A model generated the notes under the pieces. The model searched no databases and had not been told where the DNA came from. It saw only the letters and a list, made by a program, of their open reading frames with translations. A program made the position numbers and the translations under genes. DNA of 64,000 nucleotides, taken from contig CAWILT010000001.1 in NCBI GenBank assembly GCA_963837025.1, forward strand, positions 744,001 to 808,000, written 5' to 3'. The stretch's first letter is position 1. The number at the start of each line of letters is the position of its first letter. Shown here in pieces: positions 27,863 through 36,330 of this stretch. The DNA comes from JALZUV01 sp963837025 (GTDB lineage Bacteria; Pseudomonadota; Alphaproteobacteria; Rickettsiales; JALZUV01).

Positions 27863-28273
27863 ATGACTGCCATCAATGCCACCGCGCTCACGCTAAAAAT
27901 TAGCACCGATAATACCAATCAAAATTTTGTAGAGCTTGGCGGGGTTGAAAATTATCGTATGCAGTTGCGCAATCAAAATGCCAATCATCATCATGCTAAT
28001 TTAGAACATCCTTGGCGTACAGCGAACGATCAAACAGGCCAACAAGCACTCACCATTACAGGCGATGGAATTTTTACAAATAGCGCTTCAGAAGCCTATT
28101 TGCGTAACCAAGCGTTTAGTAATAAAATTCGGAACTTTCAAATTGAGTTAGGCAACGGCAATACCATAACAGGCGTATTTGCCATTACGCAACTCGCATT
28201 TTCTGCCGCAATGGAAGGCGCTATACGCTATCAAATTGCTTTACAAAGTGCTGGTGAATTGCGTTATGAATAA
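27863..28273 (+). CDS. Orphan GTA/phage major tail tube protein (TP901-1 type)
   Basis: A 136-residue protein resembling the TP901-1-family major tail protein of alphaproteobacterial gene transfer agents. It has the same order of motifs: a basic start (ALTLKISTD), an HPWR followed by LTITGDGIFTNSASEAYLRNQAF (split here as LTITGDGIF and TNSASEAYLRN), then IRNFQIELGNGNTITGVFAI and a C-terminal YQIALQSAGEL. In the known family this protein polymerises into the tail tube. No capsid, terminase or other tail genes lie beside it; neighbours are leuC and an OB-fold protein. It is therefore either a dispersed GTA component, as in Rickettsiales, or a relic. The assignment is from remembered family pattern. 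Confidence 0.7.
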   Translation: MTAINATALTLKISTDNTNQNFVELGGVENYRMQLRNQNANHHHANLEHPWRTANDQTGQQALTITGDGIFTNSASEAYLRNQAFSNKIRNFQIELGNGNTITGVFAITQLAFSAAMEGAIRYQIALQSAGELRYE

Positions 28274-28301
28274 AAAAGGGCAGCGTTAAGCCACCCTTTT
28301 T
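28272..28301. terminator. Bidirectional terminator hairpin, copy 1
   Basis: A-run plus GGGCAGC, a short GTTAA loop, then GCCACCC plus T-run, between the convergent tail-protein and OB-fold genes. The stem has a 2x2 CA/CA mismatch. A-rich and T-rich flanks allow termination on both strands. Nearly the same sequence recurs at 29215. Confidence 0.7.
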
Positions 28302-28321
28302 AATTTTAAAATAGTTAAGTT

Positions 28322-29122
28322 TTAGCGTTTGCTAATAATGACAAATGGTTCAACTTTTGCCAATTTTTCAGCTTCTAATTCGCGGGTTTCCCACCAATCT
28401 TTTTCAACATCGCCGTAAGCAACTACATAATCACCTACTTTTAACACGTTATCTTCTAAATCAAGATCTGAATAATCGACACGAATTGTATCTTCTGCCG
28501 CTGCATCATATTTTAGCGTAAATTCTTCTTCATCTTCATTCAGTTGAATCACTTTACCTGATAATGAGATATTATCCGTTTCATAGCTCGTAATATCAGC
28601 TAGATTATTGGTAAAACCCAATTCTTTAGACACATAATCGCGGCTATTATCAGTGGTTTGATACGAAATTTTAATTGCATCAATTTCTTTATTCGTAAAA
28701 TAATTTTTATCTACTTTACCAACAACAGCAACTTTATCGCCTTTTTTCAGATATTCGGTTGCTTCATTATTAAATAATGCTGGCCAGTAATCATTCGTGT
28801 CCACATCAATAGTGCCATCAGCGGTTACAAGTTTAAATTCATCACCATCCGTAATTTTGCCTACTTCGCCGTATAAGCTAACATAGGTACCATCTGTTAA
28901 CATATCGCTCAGATTTGTATGGACTGCATTCGTTTTGGTCGCACCGTTTAAATCATCAGCAACTTTGACCGTTGCATCAACTTTAGCGTTTGCTGGAGCG
29001 GCTGTTGAAACAGTAGCATTGGTTTTCATATTAGTTTTTGCCGGCATGTTTTCAGCCGATAATGCAAAGGGAGTAACGAGCGTGAGCACCGCACTTGATA
29101 TTAATATGTGACGTAAATTCAT
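28322..29122 (-). CDS. Exported tandem OB-fold (BOF) stress-type protein
   Basis: A 266-residue exported protein with a signal peptide (residues about 1-22, ending LSA-E). After a low-complexity Ala/Thr/Asn linker it has two similar OB-fold repeats. The first (about 77-150) runs YVSLYGEVGKITDGDEFKLV to KKGDKVAVVGKVDKNYFTNK; the second (about 182-255) runs ISLSGKVIQLNEDEEEFTLK to VGDYVVAYGDVEKDWWETRE. This pattern (GxV...F.L...G.I.V...GD.V.V.G.VDK) is the bacterial OB-fold/YgiW-YdeI family, periplasmic proteins linked to stress tolerance. AAGGAG precedes the ATG. Terminated by the hairpin at 28272. Confidence 0.75.
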   Translation of the reverse strand: MNLRHILISSAVLTLVTPFALSAENMPAKTNMKTNATVSTAAPANAKVDATVKVADDLNGATKTNAVHTNLSDMLTDGTYVSLYGEVGKITDGDEFKLVTADGTIDVDTNDYWPALFNNEATEYLKKGDKVAVVGKVDKNYFTNKEIDAIKISYQTTDNSRDYVSKELGFTNNLADITSYETDNISLSGKVIQLNEDEEEFTLKYDAAAEDTIRVDYSDLDLEDNVLKVGDYVVAYGDVEKDWWETRELEAEKLAKVEPFVIISKR

Positions 29123-29214
29123 AAATAGTCTCCTTGTTGAATTGATTGTTTAGATATAAAACCACTGCAATCAAATGTCTGTGGGAGCTGACAGAAAATT
29201 TATAAAGCCGGCAT

Positions 29215-29243
29215 AAAAAAAGGGCAGCGTAAGCCACCCTTTT
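29215..29243 (-). terminator. Terminator hairpin, copy 2
   Basis: The same A-run, GGGCAGC, loop, GCCACCC, T-run sequence as at 28272-28301, differing by one T in the loop. It lies 20 bp past the stop of the Ser/Thr-rich exported protein gene on the minus strand, before the OB-fold gene. Confidence 0.7.
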
Positions 29244-29262
29244 AATAAAATGCTATACTATA

Positions 29263-29742
29263 TTAGTTCGTAGTTTTAAATGTACTGCTTGAACCCGATG
29301 TTCTCGTTGAAGTTGATGAATCAACACCAGCATCCGCATCAACATCGACTGACTTTGAAATGCCAACTTTGCTAGTGCTTGTTTTGCTTGTTGATGTCAT
29401 ATTACTATCCGTATCTACATCAGTATCTGAATTTACATTCGTAGTTGAACGCGTTGTATCGGTATCGGTACGTGTAGTAGAGCTGCTATCAGAGCCAAGT
29501 GTTGAGTTTGTACCAAGCGTTGTGCTGGTTGATACATCCGGCAATGTGGTATTAACTGATCCACTCACACCTGTATTCACACCTGTGTTTGAAGTGCCCG
29601 ATTTCACACCGCTTGCGGTTGAACCAGACTGTGTAGCAGAAACGCCAACAGACGAAGTCGCGCCACCTAATTGAGCATTAGCGGCAAAAGGTACCATCAA
29701 AGCGATTGAAGCAGTCACTAAAAGTGTATTTTTAAAATTCAT
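29263..29742 (-). CDS. Exported Ser/Thr/Asp-rich low-complexity protein
   Basis: A 159-residue protein with a signal peptide (MNFKNTLLVTASIALMVPFA, cleavage expected at ANA-Q). A mature chain follows made almost entirely of Ser, Thr, Gly, Asp, Asn and Val in short irregular repeats (SGVKSGTSNTGVNTG, TDTDTTRSTTNVNSDTDVDT), with no cysteine and no recognisable fold. It is probably a disordered periplasmic or surface protein. CAGGAG precedes the ATG. Its signal peptide and its terminator resemble those of the adjacent OB-fold protein gene. Function unknown. Confidence 0.65.
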   Translation of the reverse strand: MNFKNTLLVTASIALMVPFAANAQLGGATSSVGVSATQSGSTASGVKSGTSNTGVNTGVSGSVNTTLPDVSTSTTLGTNSTLGSDSSSTTRTDTDTTRSTTNVNSDTDVDTDSNMTSTSKTSTSKVGISKSVDVDADAGVDSSTSTRTSGSSSTFKTTN

Positions 29743-29839
29743 TGTAATCTCCTGTTTATTTACAAATTAAGTTTTATTTTATTAGGTCTAAGTTTTCTAT
29801 GCGCTGTACGTAATCCATTATAAGGATTGTATAAGTAGT

Positions 29840-31297
29840 TTAAAGGTTCAGTAAACGCAAGTTGTTCGTTGTGCCTGTAACCCCCACTGGTGCACCCGAT
29901 AAGCTTACAATCGTGTCACCTTCAACAGCACCTAAATTTTGTTTTGCAAAATCAATTGCCCATTCATGCATTACGTCAGAATCTTTAAAATCAGGAGATA
30001 CAATTGAAGTTACTCCCCATACTAACATCATCTGACGCGCTGTTTTAAGTTCAGGTGTTAATCCAAATACGGGACAGCGCGAACGTTCGCGGGCGCTGGC
30101 AAACGCAGTTCCACCGCTACGCGTAAAGGCAAACACCGCTTTCGATTTCATCAATCGTGAAATATCGCGTGCCGAGGCCGCTAACGCGTGAGTTTGCTTA
30201 GCCCGCGGCTCTTTGCGTTTTTCATATAAATCTTGCCAATAAGTTTCATCATTTTCAACCGCGCGAATAATACGATCCATCACCGCCACAGCCGTTGCAG
30301 GATGACGCCCCACGGCAGATTCAGCACTTAACATGACAGCATCAACGCCCATATAAACGGCCGTTGCCACATCGGAAGCTTCCGCGCGCGTTGGTACGGG
30401 AGTATCCACCATTGATTGCAACATTTGCGTGGCAACCACCACGGGCTTGCCTGCAATACGACAAGCATTTACAATTTTGCGTTGCGCAGCAGGAACCTGC
30501 TCCATCGGCAATTCCACCCCTAAATCGCCACGTGCAACCATGATCATATCGGATTGCTCAACAATTTCGTCAATATATTCGAGCGCAAGAGGTTTTTCAA
30601 TTTTGGAAAGAATCAGCGCTTGATTACCAATAATTTTCTTCGCTTCAATTACATCAGCAGCCGTTTGCACAAAGCTCAAGGCAATAATATCAACCCCTTC
30701 TTTCAATACAAATTCAAGATCCTGACGGTCTTTTTTAGTGAGTGCAGATATGGGCAATTGGCGTGTGGGAACATTCACACCTTTTTTATCTGATAATGTG
30801 CCGGGAATATCCACACGAGCAGTCGCGCGTTGATTGCTTTCTTTAGCAATCAACGTTAGTGCCATAGTGCCATCATCCAATTTAAGCTCATCACCCACTT
30901 GTAACGCTTCTAAAATTTCAGGATGGGGTAAACGTATGAGTCCTTTTTTGCCCGGCTCTTTGGAAACTTCAAGAATCACTTCTTCGCCATATTTGAGTTC
31001 AATCGGGCCATCAGCAAAAGTGCCCACACGAATTTTAGGGCCCTGCATATCGGCTAAAATAGGAATATGAATGCCCGTTTGCGCTTCCACTTCGCGTATC
31101 GCTTCAATTTGCTTGCGGTGCGCTTCATGGCTGCCATGGCTAAAGTTTAAACGAAATGCCGTGGTGCCTGCATTAACCAACTGCAGCAAATTGGTAGCTG
31201 GACCAACTGTGGCAATTATTTTACAGCAGCGCGGCGAAAGCGACAACATAGGATTAAGCTGGTTTTTAGACTGTTCCTTTTTCTGAGCCGCGATCAT
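29840..31297 (-). CDS. pyk: Pyruvate kinase
   Basis: Pyruvate kinase converts phosphoenolpyruvate and ADP to pyruvate and ATP. The ATG at 31297 (MIAAQKKEQSK) follows AGGAG and is preferred over an upstream start at 31345. The 485-residue protein has CCKIIATVGPAT, LNFSHGSHEAH, the active-site ILSKIEKP, MVARGDLGVELP, KPVVVATQMLQSM and TRAEASDVATAVY. The C-terminal regulatory domain ends GTTNNLRLLNL. Divergent from the thioredoxin-fold gene. Confidence 0.97.
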   Translation of the reverse strand: MIAAQKKEQSKNQLNPMLSLSPRCCKIIATVGPATNLLQLVNAGTTAFRLNFSHGSHEAHRKQIEAIREVEAQTGIHIPILADMQGPKIRVGTFADGPIELKYGEEVILEVSKEPGKKGLIRLPHPEILEALQVGDELKLDDGTMALTLIAKESNQRATARVDIPGTLSDKKGVNVPTRQLPISALTKKDRQDLEFVLKEGVDIIALSFVQTAADVIEAKKIIGNQALILSKIEKPLALEYIDEIVEQSDMIMVARGDLGVELPMEQVPAAQRKIVNACRIAGKPVVVATQMLQSMVDTPVPTRAEASDVATAVYMGVDAVMLSAESAVGRHPATAVAVMDRIIRAVENDETYWQDLYEKRKEPRAKQTHALAASARDISRLMKSKAVFAFTRSGGTAFASARERSRCPVFGLTPELKTARQMMLVWGVTSIVSPDFKDSDVMHEWAIDFAKQNLGAVEGDTIVSLSGAPVGVTGTTNNLRLLNL

Positions 31298-31396
31298 ATA
31301 TTCTCCTAATATGCTTAAATGGGTTATCGCATTAAGATAGAGCAAACATAACGCTTGTCACTGGCTTTTTCGATATTTTGTGCGTATAGAAACAGA

Positions 31397-31936
31397 ATGT
31401 TCATTCGCTATGTAATCATGATTGGTATTTTAATCGGTGCGGGGCTTTTATTTTACCCCAACAAAGATGAAATACAGCTATCACAATTGCCTAATGTCGC
31501 TTTTACTACGCCTGATAAAATAAATCATACCTTAGCGGAATTTAATGAAAGCCAAATAATTTTAGTTCATTTTTGGGCTACGTGGTGCCCGCCTTGCCTG
31601 CCCGAAATACCAGAGCTTGTGGCACTTGCAAAAGCCAATCCAAATATCACCATCCTCGCATTTTCACTCGATCGTTCGGAAGCGATTATGCAAAGTTTTT
31701 TCTCACTTAAATTTAAAGAGATGCCACCAAACTTCATTCCCATTTGGGATGAAAAAGGCAAAATTGCACAAACAGAATTTTACAGTTTTAACTATCCGGA
31801 AACCTATATATTAAATTGCAATTTAGAACTTTTAGATAAAAAAATTGGCGCTGAAAGTAATTGGAAAAACGCGCTGCAAGCGTTCATAAAACAAACACAA
31901 AACCAAATATGTGCTGCCGCTAAAACACAGCCTTAA
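31397..31936 (+). CDS. TlpA/ResA-like membrane-anchored thiol-disulfide protein
   Basis: A 179-residue thioredoxin-fold protein with an N-terminal membrane anchor or uncleaved signal (MFIRYVIMIGILIGAGLLFY) and the redox motif WCPPC in HFWATWCPPCLPEIPEL. This is typical of periplasmic TlpA/ResA reductants used in cytochrome c maturation or disulfide exchange. I chose the ATG at 31397 over the TTG at 31355: TATAGA (31385-31390) lies six bases before it and no Shine-Dalgarno is present, so the transcript is probably leaderless. It overlaps the convergent histidine kinase gene by 4 bp. Confidence 0.88.
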   Translation: MFIRYVIMIGILIGAGLLFYPNKDEIQLSQLPNVAFTTPDKINHTLAEFNESQIILVHFWATWCPPCLPEIPELVALAKANPNITILAFSLDRSEAIMQSFFSLKFKEMPPNFIPIWDEKGKIAQTEFYSFNYPETYILNCNLELLDKKIGAESNWKNALQAFIKQTQNQICAAAKTQP

Positions 31937-33816
31937 ACCACAATACGACTTGATGGAAAACGCACAATGACTAACGTAGGTTTACCCGGTTCACTTTCAA
32001 TTGATAGCGTTGCCTGATGCATCGCAACCAGTGCTTTAGTTAACGGAATACCTAAATTACTAATACGAACGGAAGGCTTACGCGATACACCATTCGCTTT
32101 GACATCGCTATCGTTTTCCTTTGCAAGCGCAGCCGTTTCAAGGGTAGTTTTCGACAATGATTTTGCGCCAAAATCACTGACAATAATTTCAAAATAGCGT
32201 TCTTCACGTTTATCACGCCCTACTTTAGCATCGATAATAATACTGCCGCCTCTGGGCGAGTGTGAAATGGCATTGCCTAATAGATTTAAAATAATTTGCC
32301 TTAAACGCAATTCATCCACTAACAATTGTGGCAACAAATCAGCAACGCGGTTTTCAATCGTTACGTTTGCCGCTTTTAATTTATCGCTTAAAACGCGAAT
32401 TGATTTGGCAATAACTAACTCAACCTGCACTGGCTTTTCTTGCAATTCTAACATACCCGCTTCCGCTTTCGCTAAAGCTAAAACATCACTTACTAAACCC
32501 TGAACAGCATTTGAGCATTCGTAAATATCATCAATATATTGGGTGTAGCGTTCATTTTCGATGGCACCGTAAACTTGGTTTTTCATTAATTCGGCGAAAC
32601 CAGCGATGGTATTTAAAGGCGTGCGTAACTCGTGGCTCATTGAATGTAGAAAATCAATTTTTACGCGATTGCTAAGTTCCGCCGCTTCCTTAGCTTGTTT
32701 CATAAAGGCAATTTTACTGCGCTGTTCACGTTCGATATTACGCCGCTCATTTAAATAGCCATTAATGTGCGCAATTTGATTATCCAAATACATAATCTCG
32801 TCAAGCGCTTCAATTTTAGTATTGAGTTTTTCACCACGAATTAATGCATGCACTTTGTCTGTCAGTTGGTGTAGTGGAACCAAAATTCGCCCTCGAACCA
32901 CCCATAGAACAATCAGCAAAAATAAGGTAATCATCACGATGGGCACCATGCGCTGCCAAAGCATGGCTGCAAATTCAGTCCATAAATCATTTAAATTAAC
33001 GCCTAATAAAAAGGTAAATGGGTAAATGGCCGAGCTTTGATAATAGGTCACTAAATTACCATCAGCAACCGATGTCATTTCGCCTTGTGACTTCGCCGCA
33101 AAGTTAATTAAATTCAAACTTTCTAACGGAAAATATTTATCAATAAAATCAGGAGAATTTGAGGATTCTGTCACATTCATAAAGCTGCTGCTAATCACGC
33201 CAAAATCAACCGCTTTACCTTGTAATGTGCGGCGTAGTTTATCGGTTAGTTTTTCGGTATCAATGCTCAATAATACTGTTCCTAAATGCTGCCCCGTATA
33301 ATCATCCACGCCCATGGCTGTAGGAATAACCCACTTATCAGATAAACGCCCCTCAATAGGCCGGCCAAGCTGAACTTTCCACGGCTCAATCAAGGCCTTT
33401 TTCATATAATCGCGATCGGAAACATCAATACCTTTTGAAAGCACCCCTCGAGTAGAACTCGCCGTTATTTGCTGGTCGCTATTAATCCATGCAAAAACGC
33501 GGATTAGAGTATTATCCGTGTCGAATGAGCGCAAAAGTCGTGCAATACCATCAGTATCATTAGCGCCCAAATGTAAAATTTGTCGTCCTAAAGATTCAAG
33601 TAGATAAGACGATTGCTTAAGCTCTAAAATTACCGCACGATCAAGCCGAGTGGCTTCCGTTTCGAGCATGTTTAAATTTTGTTTTTTATAATCGCGGTTT
33701 GCATCAAAAATCACCCACCCTGCTAGCAGTAAGAGTAGGCATAGCATTGCACCCGCCAATAATGCGAAATCACGAGAGTAAAATACGCCGCCTGGTGCGG
33801 TAGAATGTTGATCCAT
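31933..33816 (-). CDS. Orphan sensor histidine kinase with Cache-like periplasmic domain
   Basis: Membrane histidine kinase without an adjacent response regulator. From the ATG at 33816 (upstream ATG at 33846 possible) it is 627 residues. It has TM1 (about 17-36), a large periplasmic sensor resembling double-Cache domains, TM2 (about 285-305) and a HAMP-like stretch (RGRILVPLHQLTDKVHAL). HisKA follows with phospho-acceptor His395 in HSMSHELRTPLNTIAGFAELM, then a HATPase domain with N-box RQIILNLLGNAISHSP. The G1 box reads SDFGAKS instead of DxGxG, and the ATP-lid region is also atypical, so kinase activity is uncertain. TTGCTT-N17-TAATCT (33853-33825) precedes the 33816 start. Confidence 0.88.
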   Translation of the reverse strand: MDQHSTAPGGVFYSRDFALLAGAMLCLLLLLAGWVIFDANRDYKKQNLNMLETEATRLDRAVILELKQSSYLLESLGRQILHLGANDTDGIARLLRSFDTDNTLIRVFAWINSDQQITASSTRGVLSKGIDVSDRDYMKKALIEPWKVQLGRPIEGRLSDKWVIPTAMGVDDYTGQHLGTVLLSIDTEKLTDKLRRTLQGKAVDFGVISSSFMNVTESSNSPDFIDKYFPLESLNLINFAAKSQGEMTSVADGNLVTYYQSSAIYPFTFLLGVNLNDLWTEFAAMLWQRMVPIVMITLFLLIVLWVVRGRILVPLHQLTDKVHALIRGEKLNTKIEALDEIMYLDNQIAHINGYLNERRNIEREQRSKIAFMKQAKEAAELSNRVKIDFLHSMSHELRTPLNTIAGFAELMKNQVYGAIENERYTQYIDDIYECSNAVQGLVSDVLALAKAEAGMLELQEKPVQVELVIAKSIRVLSDKLKAANVTIENRVADLLPQLLVDELRLRQIILNLLGNAISHSPRGGSIIIDAKVGRDKREERYFEIIVSDFGAKSLSKTTLETAALAKENDSDVKANGVSRKPSVRISNLGIPLTKALVAMHQATLSIESEPGKPTLVIVRFPSSRIVV

Positions 33817-33867
33817 AAGGCTACAGATTAACGTTTTGCAACGCATCAAGCAAGCTATCGCCGCTTA

Positions 33868-34761
33868 TCAAACGGTTAAAGGCATAAATTCTTTACGATC
33901 TTTCCAGTCTGGCACCACTTTAACGAATAAAAACAGATGTACTTTACATTCTAAATGCTTTTGCAAGCTTATGCGTGCCGATTGTCCAATCTCTTTTAAT
34001 TGAACGCCTTGTTTACCGAGTATAATCTTTTTATGCGCATCACGATTCACCATGATAATTTGGCTGATTTTCACGCTGCCATCGGCTTTTTCCTCCCAGT
34101 CTTCAGGCTCCACTCGCAAACCGTAAGGCAGCTCTTGGCGTAAGCGTAAAAACAGTTTTTCGCGCGTGATCTCAGCCGCAATAAAGCGCATCGGTAAATC
34201 TGACATCTGATCTTCGGGAAACATCCATTCGCTTTGCGGCATATGCGAAATCATCCATTTTTTTAAATCCCCAACCCCATGCCCCTTTAAAGCAGATCCC
34301 ATAAAGATTTCCGTATCAATAACATGCTTGGAAATTTCGGCCACCACCTGCAAGAGCTTGTCTTTACTCACTTTATCGGTTTTATTAAGCCATACTGCAC
34401 TTGGGCGTGACGTGTCTTTTAATGTATTTAATAACGTAATATTCGCATCTGAGATTTTTCCTTTCAGCGAAATTGCCAATGCATCAATCAAAAGTACCGT
34501 TGCATCTGAATCGCGCGTAGTTTTCCAAGCGGCGCTTACCATTGCTTTTTCAAAATTCTGTTCGGTTTGAAAGATTCCCGGAGTGTCCATATAAACCAGC
34601 TGACAGTCATCCTCAATCGCAATGCCGCGAATCACATCGCGCGTGGTTTGTACTTTAGGGGTAACAATCGCCAATTTTGTACCCATTAGCTGATTAAGCA
34701 AGGTTGATTTTCCCGCATTTGGCGCGCCGATCAGTGCAATAAATCCGCATTGTTTAGTCAT
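33868..34761 (-). CDS. era: GTPase Era
   Basis: Era binds 16S rRNA near its 3' end and helps mature the 30S subunit. From the ATG at 34761 it is 297 residues. The GTPase domain has G1 IGAPNAGKSTLLNQ, switch VTPKVQTTRDVIRG, G3 DTPG, and G4 NKTD; the C-terminal KH domain contains ILGKQGVQLKEIGQSAR. The start lies within the rnc stop (8 bp overlap), giving the conserved lepB-rnc-era operon. Confidence 0.97.
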   Translation of the reverse strand: MTKQCGFIALIGAPNAGKSTLLNQLMGTKLAIVTPKVQTTRDVIRGIAIEDDCQLVYMDTPGIFQTEQNFEKAMVSAAWKTTRDSDATVLLIDALAISLKGKISDANITLLNTLKDTSRPSAVWLNKTDKVSKDKLLQVVAEISKHVIDTEIFMGSALKGHGVGDLKKWMISHMPQSEWMFPEDQMSDLPMRFIAAEITREKLFLRLRQELPYGLRVEPEDWEEKADGSVKISQIIMVNRDAHKKIILGKQGVQLKEIGQSARISLQKHLECKVHLFLFVKVVPDWKDRKEFMPLTV

Positions 34762-35419
34762 GTGCAATAGCCTCTAAAAGTTTTTTGGCGGCAAGCCGTT
34801 CAGCTTTACGTTTGGTGGGCGCTTGCGCGTGTTGTGGTGCATGGGGTTTAACACATACTTCAACGGTAAATACAGGGGCATGCGCCGCACCCGTTTGGTT
34901 CAAAACGGTATAAATCGGCAGACCAAGCGATTGTGCCTGCGACCATTCTTGCAATTGCGTCTTGGCATCCATTGGCACTTCTTCTTGCGCGGCTAGCAGG
35001 GGCAACCAATGCGTTTTGATAAAACGATGCGCGGCGGCAAATCCGCCATCAGCATAAATAGCACCAATAATCGCCTCGCCCACATCTTCTTGCACCGAGC
35101 TATTGTCATAGCCACCATGGTTTTTTTCTGTTTCCGAAAAGCAAATATGTTCATGGATACCCAAAGCGCGCACCAGTTGAGCAATGGCCTTTTTCTGCAC
35201 CAGAGCTGATTTGCGTTTGGCTAAGTCGCCTTCAGGCTCGTGCGGATAATGCTCAATTAATAATGCACTTATCACAGCGCCTAATACCGCATCACCCAAA
35301 AACTCTAATCGCTGATAACTAAAAGGATTGCCTTGCGAGTTCTTTAAATTGCAACTGGGGTGCGTCAACGCTTCTTCTAACAACTCGGGGTTCGAAAATT
35401 GATAATTTAGCGAATCCAT
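34754..35419 (-). CDS. rnc: Ribonuclease III
   Basis: RNase III cuts double-stranded RNA in rRNA precursors and regulatory duplexes. The 221-residue protein starts MDSLNYQFSNPELLEEALTHPS. It has the catalytic signature RLEFLGDAVLGAVIS (Glu, Asp) and the second acidic cluster VQEDVGEAIIGAIYADGG. A C-terminal double-stranded RNA-binding domain (about 150-220, DAKTQLQEWSQAQ to KRKAERLAAKKLLEAI) follows. It overlaps lepB by 13 bp and era by 8 bp. Confidence 0.97.
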   Translation of the reverse strand: MDSLNYQFSNPELLEEALTHPSCNLKNSQGNPFSYQRLEFLGDAVLGAVISALLIEHYPHEPEGDLAKRKSALVQKKAIAQLVRALGIHEHICFSETEKNHGGYDNSSVQEDVGEAIIGAIYADGGFAAAHRFIKTHWLPLLAAQEEVPMDAKTQLQEWSQAQSLGLPIYTVLNQTGAAHAPVFTVEVCVKPHAPQHAQAPTKRKAERLAAKKLLEAIAHD

Positions 35420-36153
35420 GTGAAAAATCTATCCCACCGTGGCCACATATTCTCGCCGAATGAAAGCGCCACAATTTCAGCACGCCCAACCAAGTTTTGC
35501 GCGGGTATAAACCCTACATTATCCATATAGCGGCTATCGGTTGAGTTATCGCGATTATCGCCCATCACAAAATAATGCCCTTCAGGAACTGTATATTGCT
35601 GCGTGTTATCGACTGCGCCATAGGTTGTCTCATCTAATACCTTATATTTAAACCCTGATGGTAGCGTTTCCTGATATTGAGCAATGGCCATTTCGCTTTG
35701 TAAAAACTCATCCTTAAAACGATAATCTTCGACAGGTTCTTTAGGAATGGTCTCACCATTTAAAATCACTTGCCCATCGCGCACCTGAACCGTATCGCCC
35801 GGCAAGCCAATCACGCGTTTAATAAAATCAACCGATTCATCGCCAGGTTTGCGAAATACCACCACTTCACCGCGTTCAGGCATATTAGTTTGCATTACCC
35901 GCCCGTCAAATACATCAAACCCAAGGGGAAACGAATAGCGGCTGTAGCCATAATAATATTTAGAAACAAACAGATAATCGCCAACCAACAAATTAGCCTT
36001 CATCGAGCCGGAAGGGATATGGAAGGGTTCAAACAAAAAACTGCGAAACAGCAACGCTAAAACAACTGCATAAATCACCGTTTTTGCAGTTTCCCAGTGC
36101 GAGCTCTTTATTTTTTCGGGTTTCACGAGCGACAACCTAATCGGTGCCACCAT
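35407..36153 (-). CDS. lepB: Signal peptidase I
   Basis: LepB removes Sec signal peptides at the periplasmic face of the inner membrane. The 248-residue protein has one transmembrane helix (about residues 23-40), the catalytic Ser50 in HIPSGSMKANLLVGDY and the general-base Lys112 in VDFIKRVIGLPGD. The signature VMGDNRDNSTDSRY follows. Its substrates here would include the many exported proteins in this window. It leads the lepB-rnc-era operon and is divergent from tRNA-Ser. Confidence 0.97.
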   Translation of the reverse strand: MVAPIRLSLVKPEKIKSSHWETAKTVIYAVVLALLFRSFLFEPFHIPSGSMKANLLVGDYLFVSKYYYGYSRYSFPLGFDVFDGRVMQTNMPERGEVVVFRKPGDESVDFIKRVIGLPGDTVQVRDGQVILNGETIPKEPVEDYRFKDEFLQSEMAIAQYQETLPSGFKYKVLDETTYGAVDNTQQYTVPEGHYFVMGDNRDNSTDSRYMDNVGFIPAQNLVGRAEIVALSFGENMWPRWDRFFTWIR

Positions 36154-36171
36154 AATTGCAAGGCAGAAAGA

Positions 36172-36200
36172 TTGACAGGAGGTTTTTCACCCCTTACAAC
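36172..36200 (+). promoter_or_regulatory. Promoter of tRNA-Ser
   Basis: TTGACA (36172-36177), a 17-bp spacer and TACAAC (36195-36200) form the best sigma-70-type promoter in the window. The expected transcription start is near 36207, about 33 bp before the mature tRNA. Confidence 0.75.
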
Positions 36201-36239
36201 CGCCATTAAGCGCTGCATCAACTTTGCAGCATATGGTAC

Positions 36240-36330
36240 GGATGGGTGGCCGAGTGGCTGAAGGCGCGCCCCTGCTAAGGGTGTATAGGGTAACCCCCTA
36301 TCGTGGGTTCGAATCCCACCCCGTCCGCCA
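36240..36330 (+). tRNA. tRNA-Ser (anticodon GCU)
   Basis: A 91-nt class II tRNA. Acceptor GGATGGG pairs with CCCGTCC (one T-G wobble), followed by discriminator G and encoded CCA. The D-arm is GCCGAGTGGCTGAAGGC; anticodon stem CGCCC/GGGTG encloses the loop CTGCTAA with anticodon GCT, reading AGC and AGU serine codons. A long variable arm (TATAGGG...CCCTATC) and the T-arm GTGGG-TTCGAAT-CCCAC complete it. It marks the left edge of the accessory island. Confidence 0.96.

Noticed and set aside
29360..29674. Plus-strand Val/Ser/Thr-rich frame opposite the Ser/Thr-rich exported protein
   Set aside because: Complement of low-complexity codons. The minus frame has a signal peptide, an RBS and a terminator, so it is the real gene.
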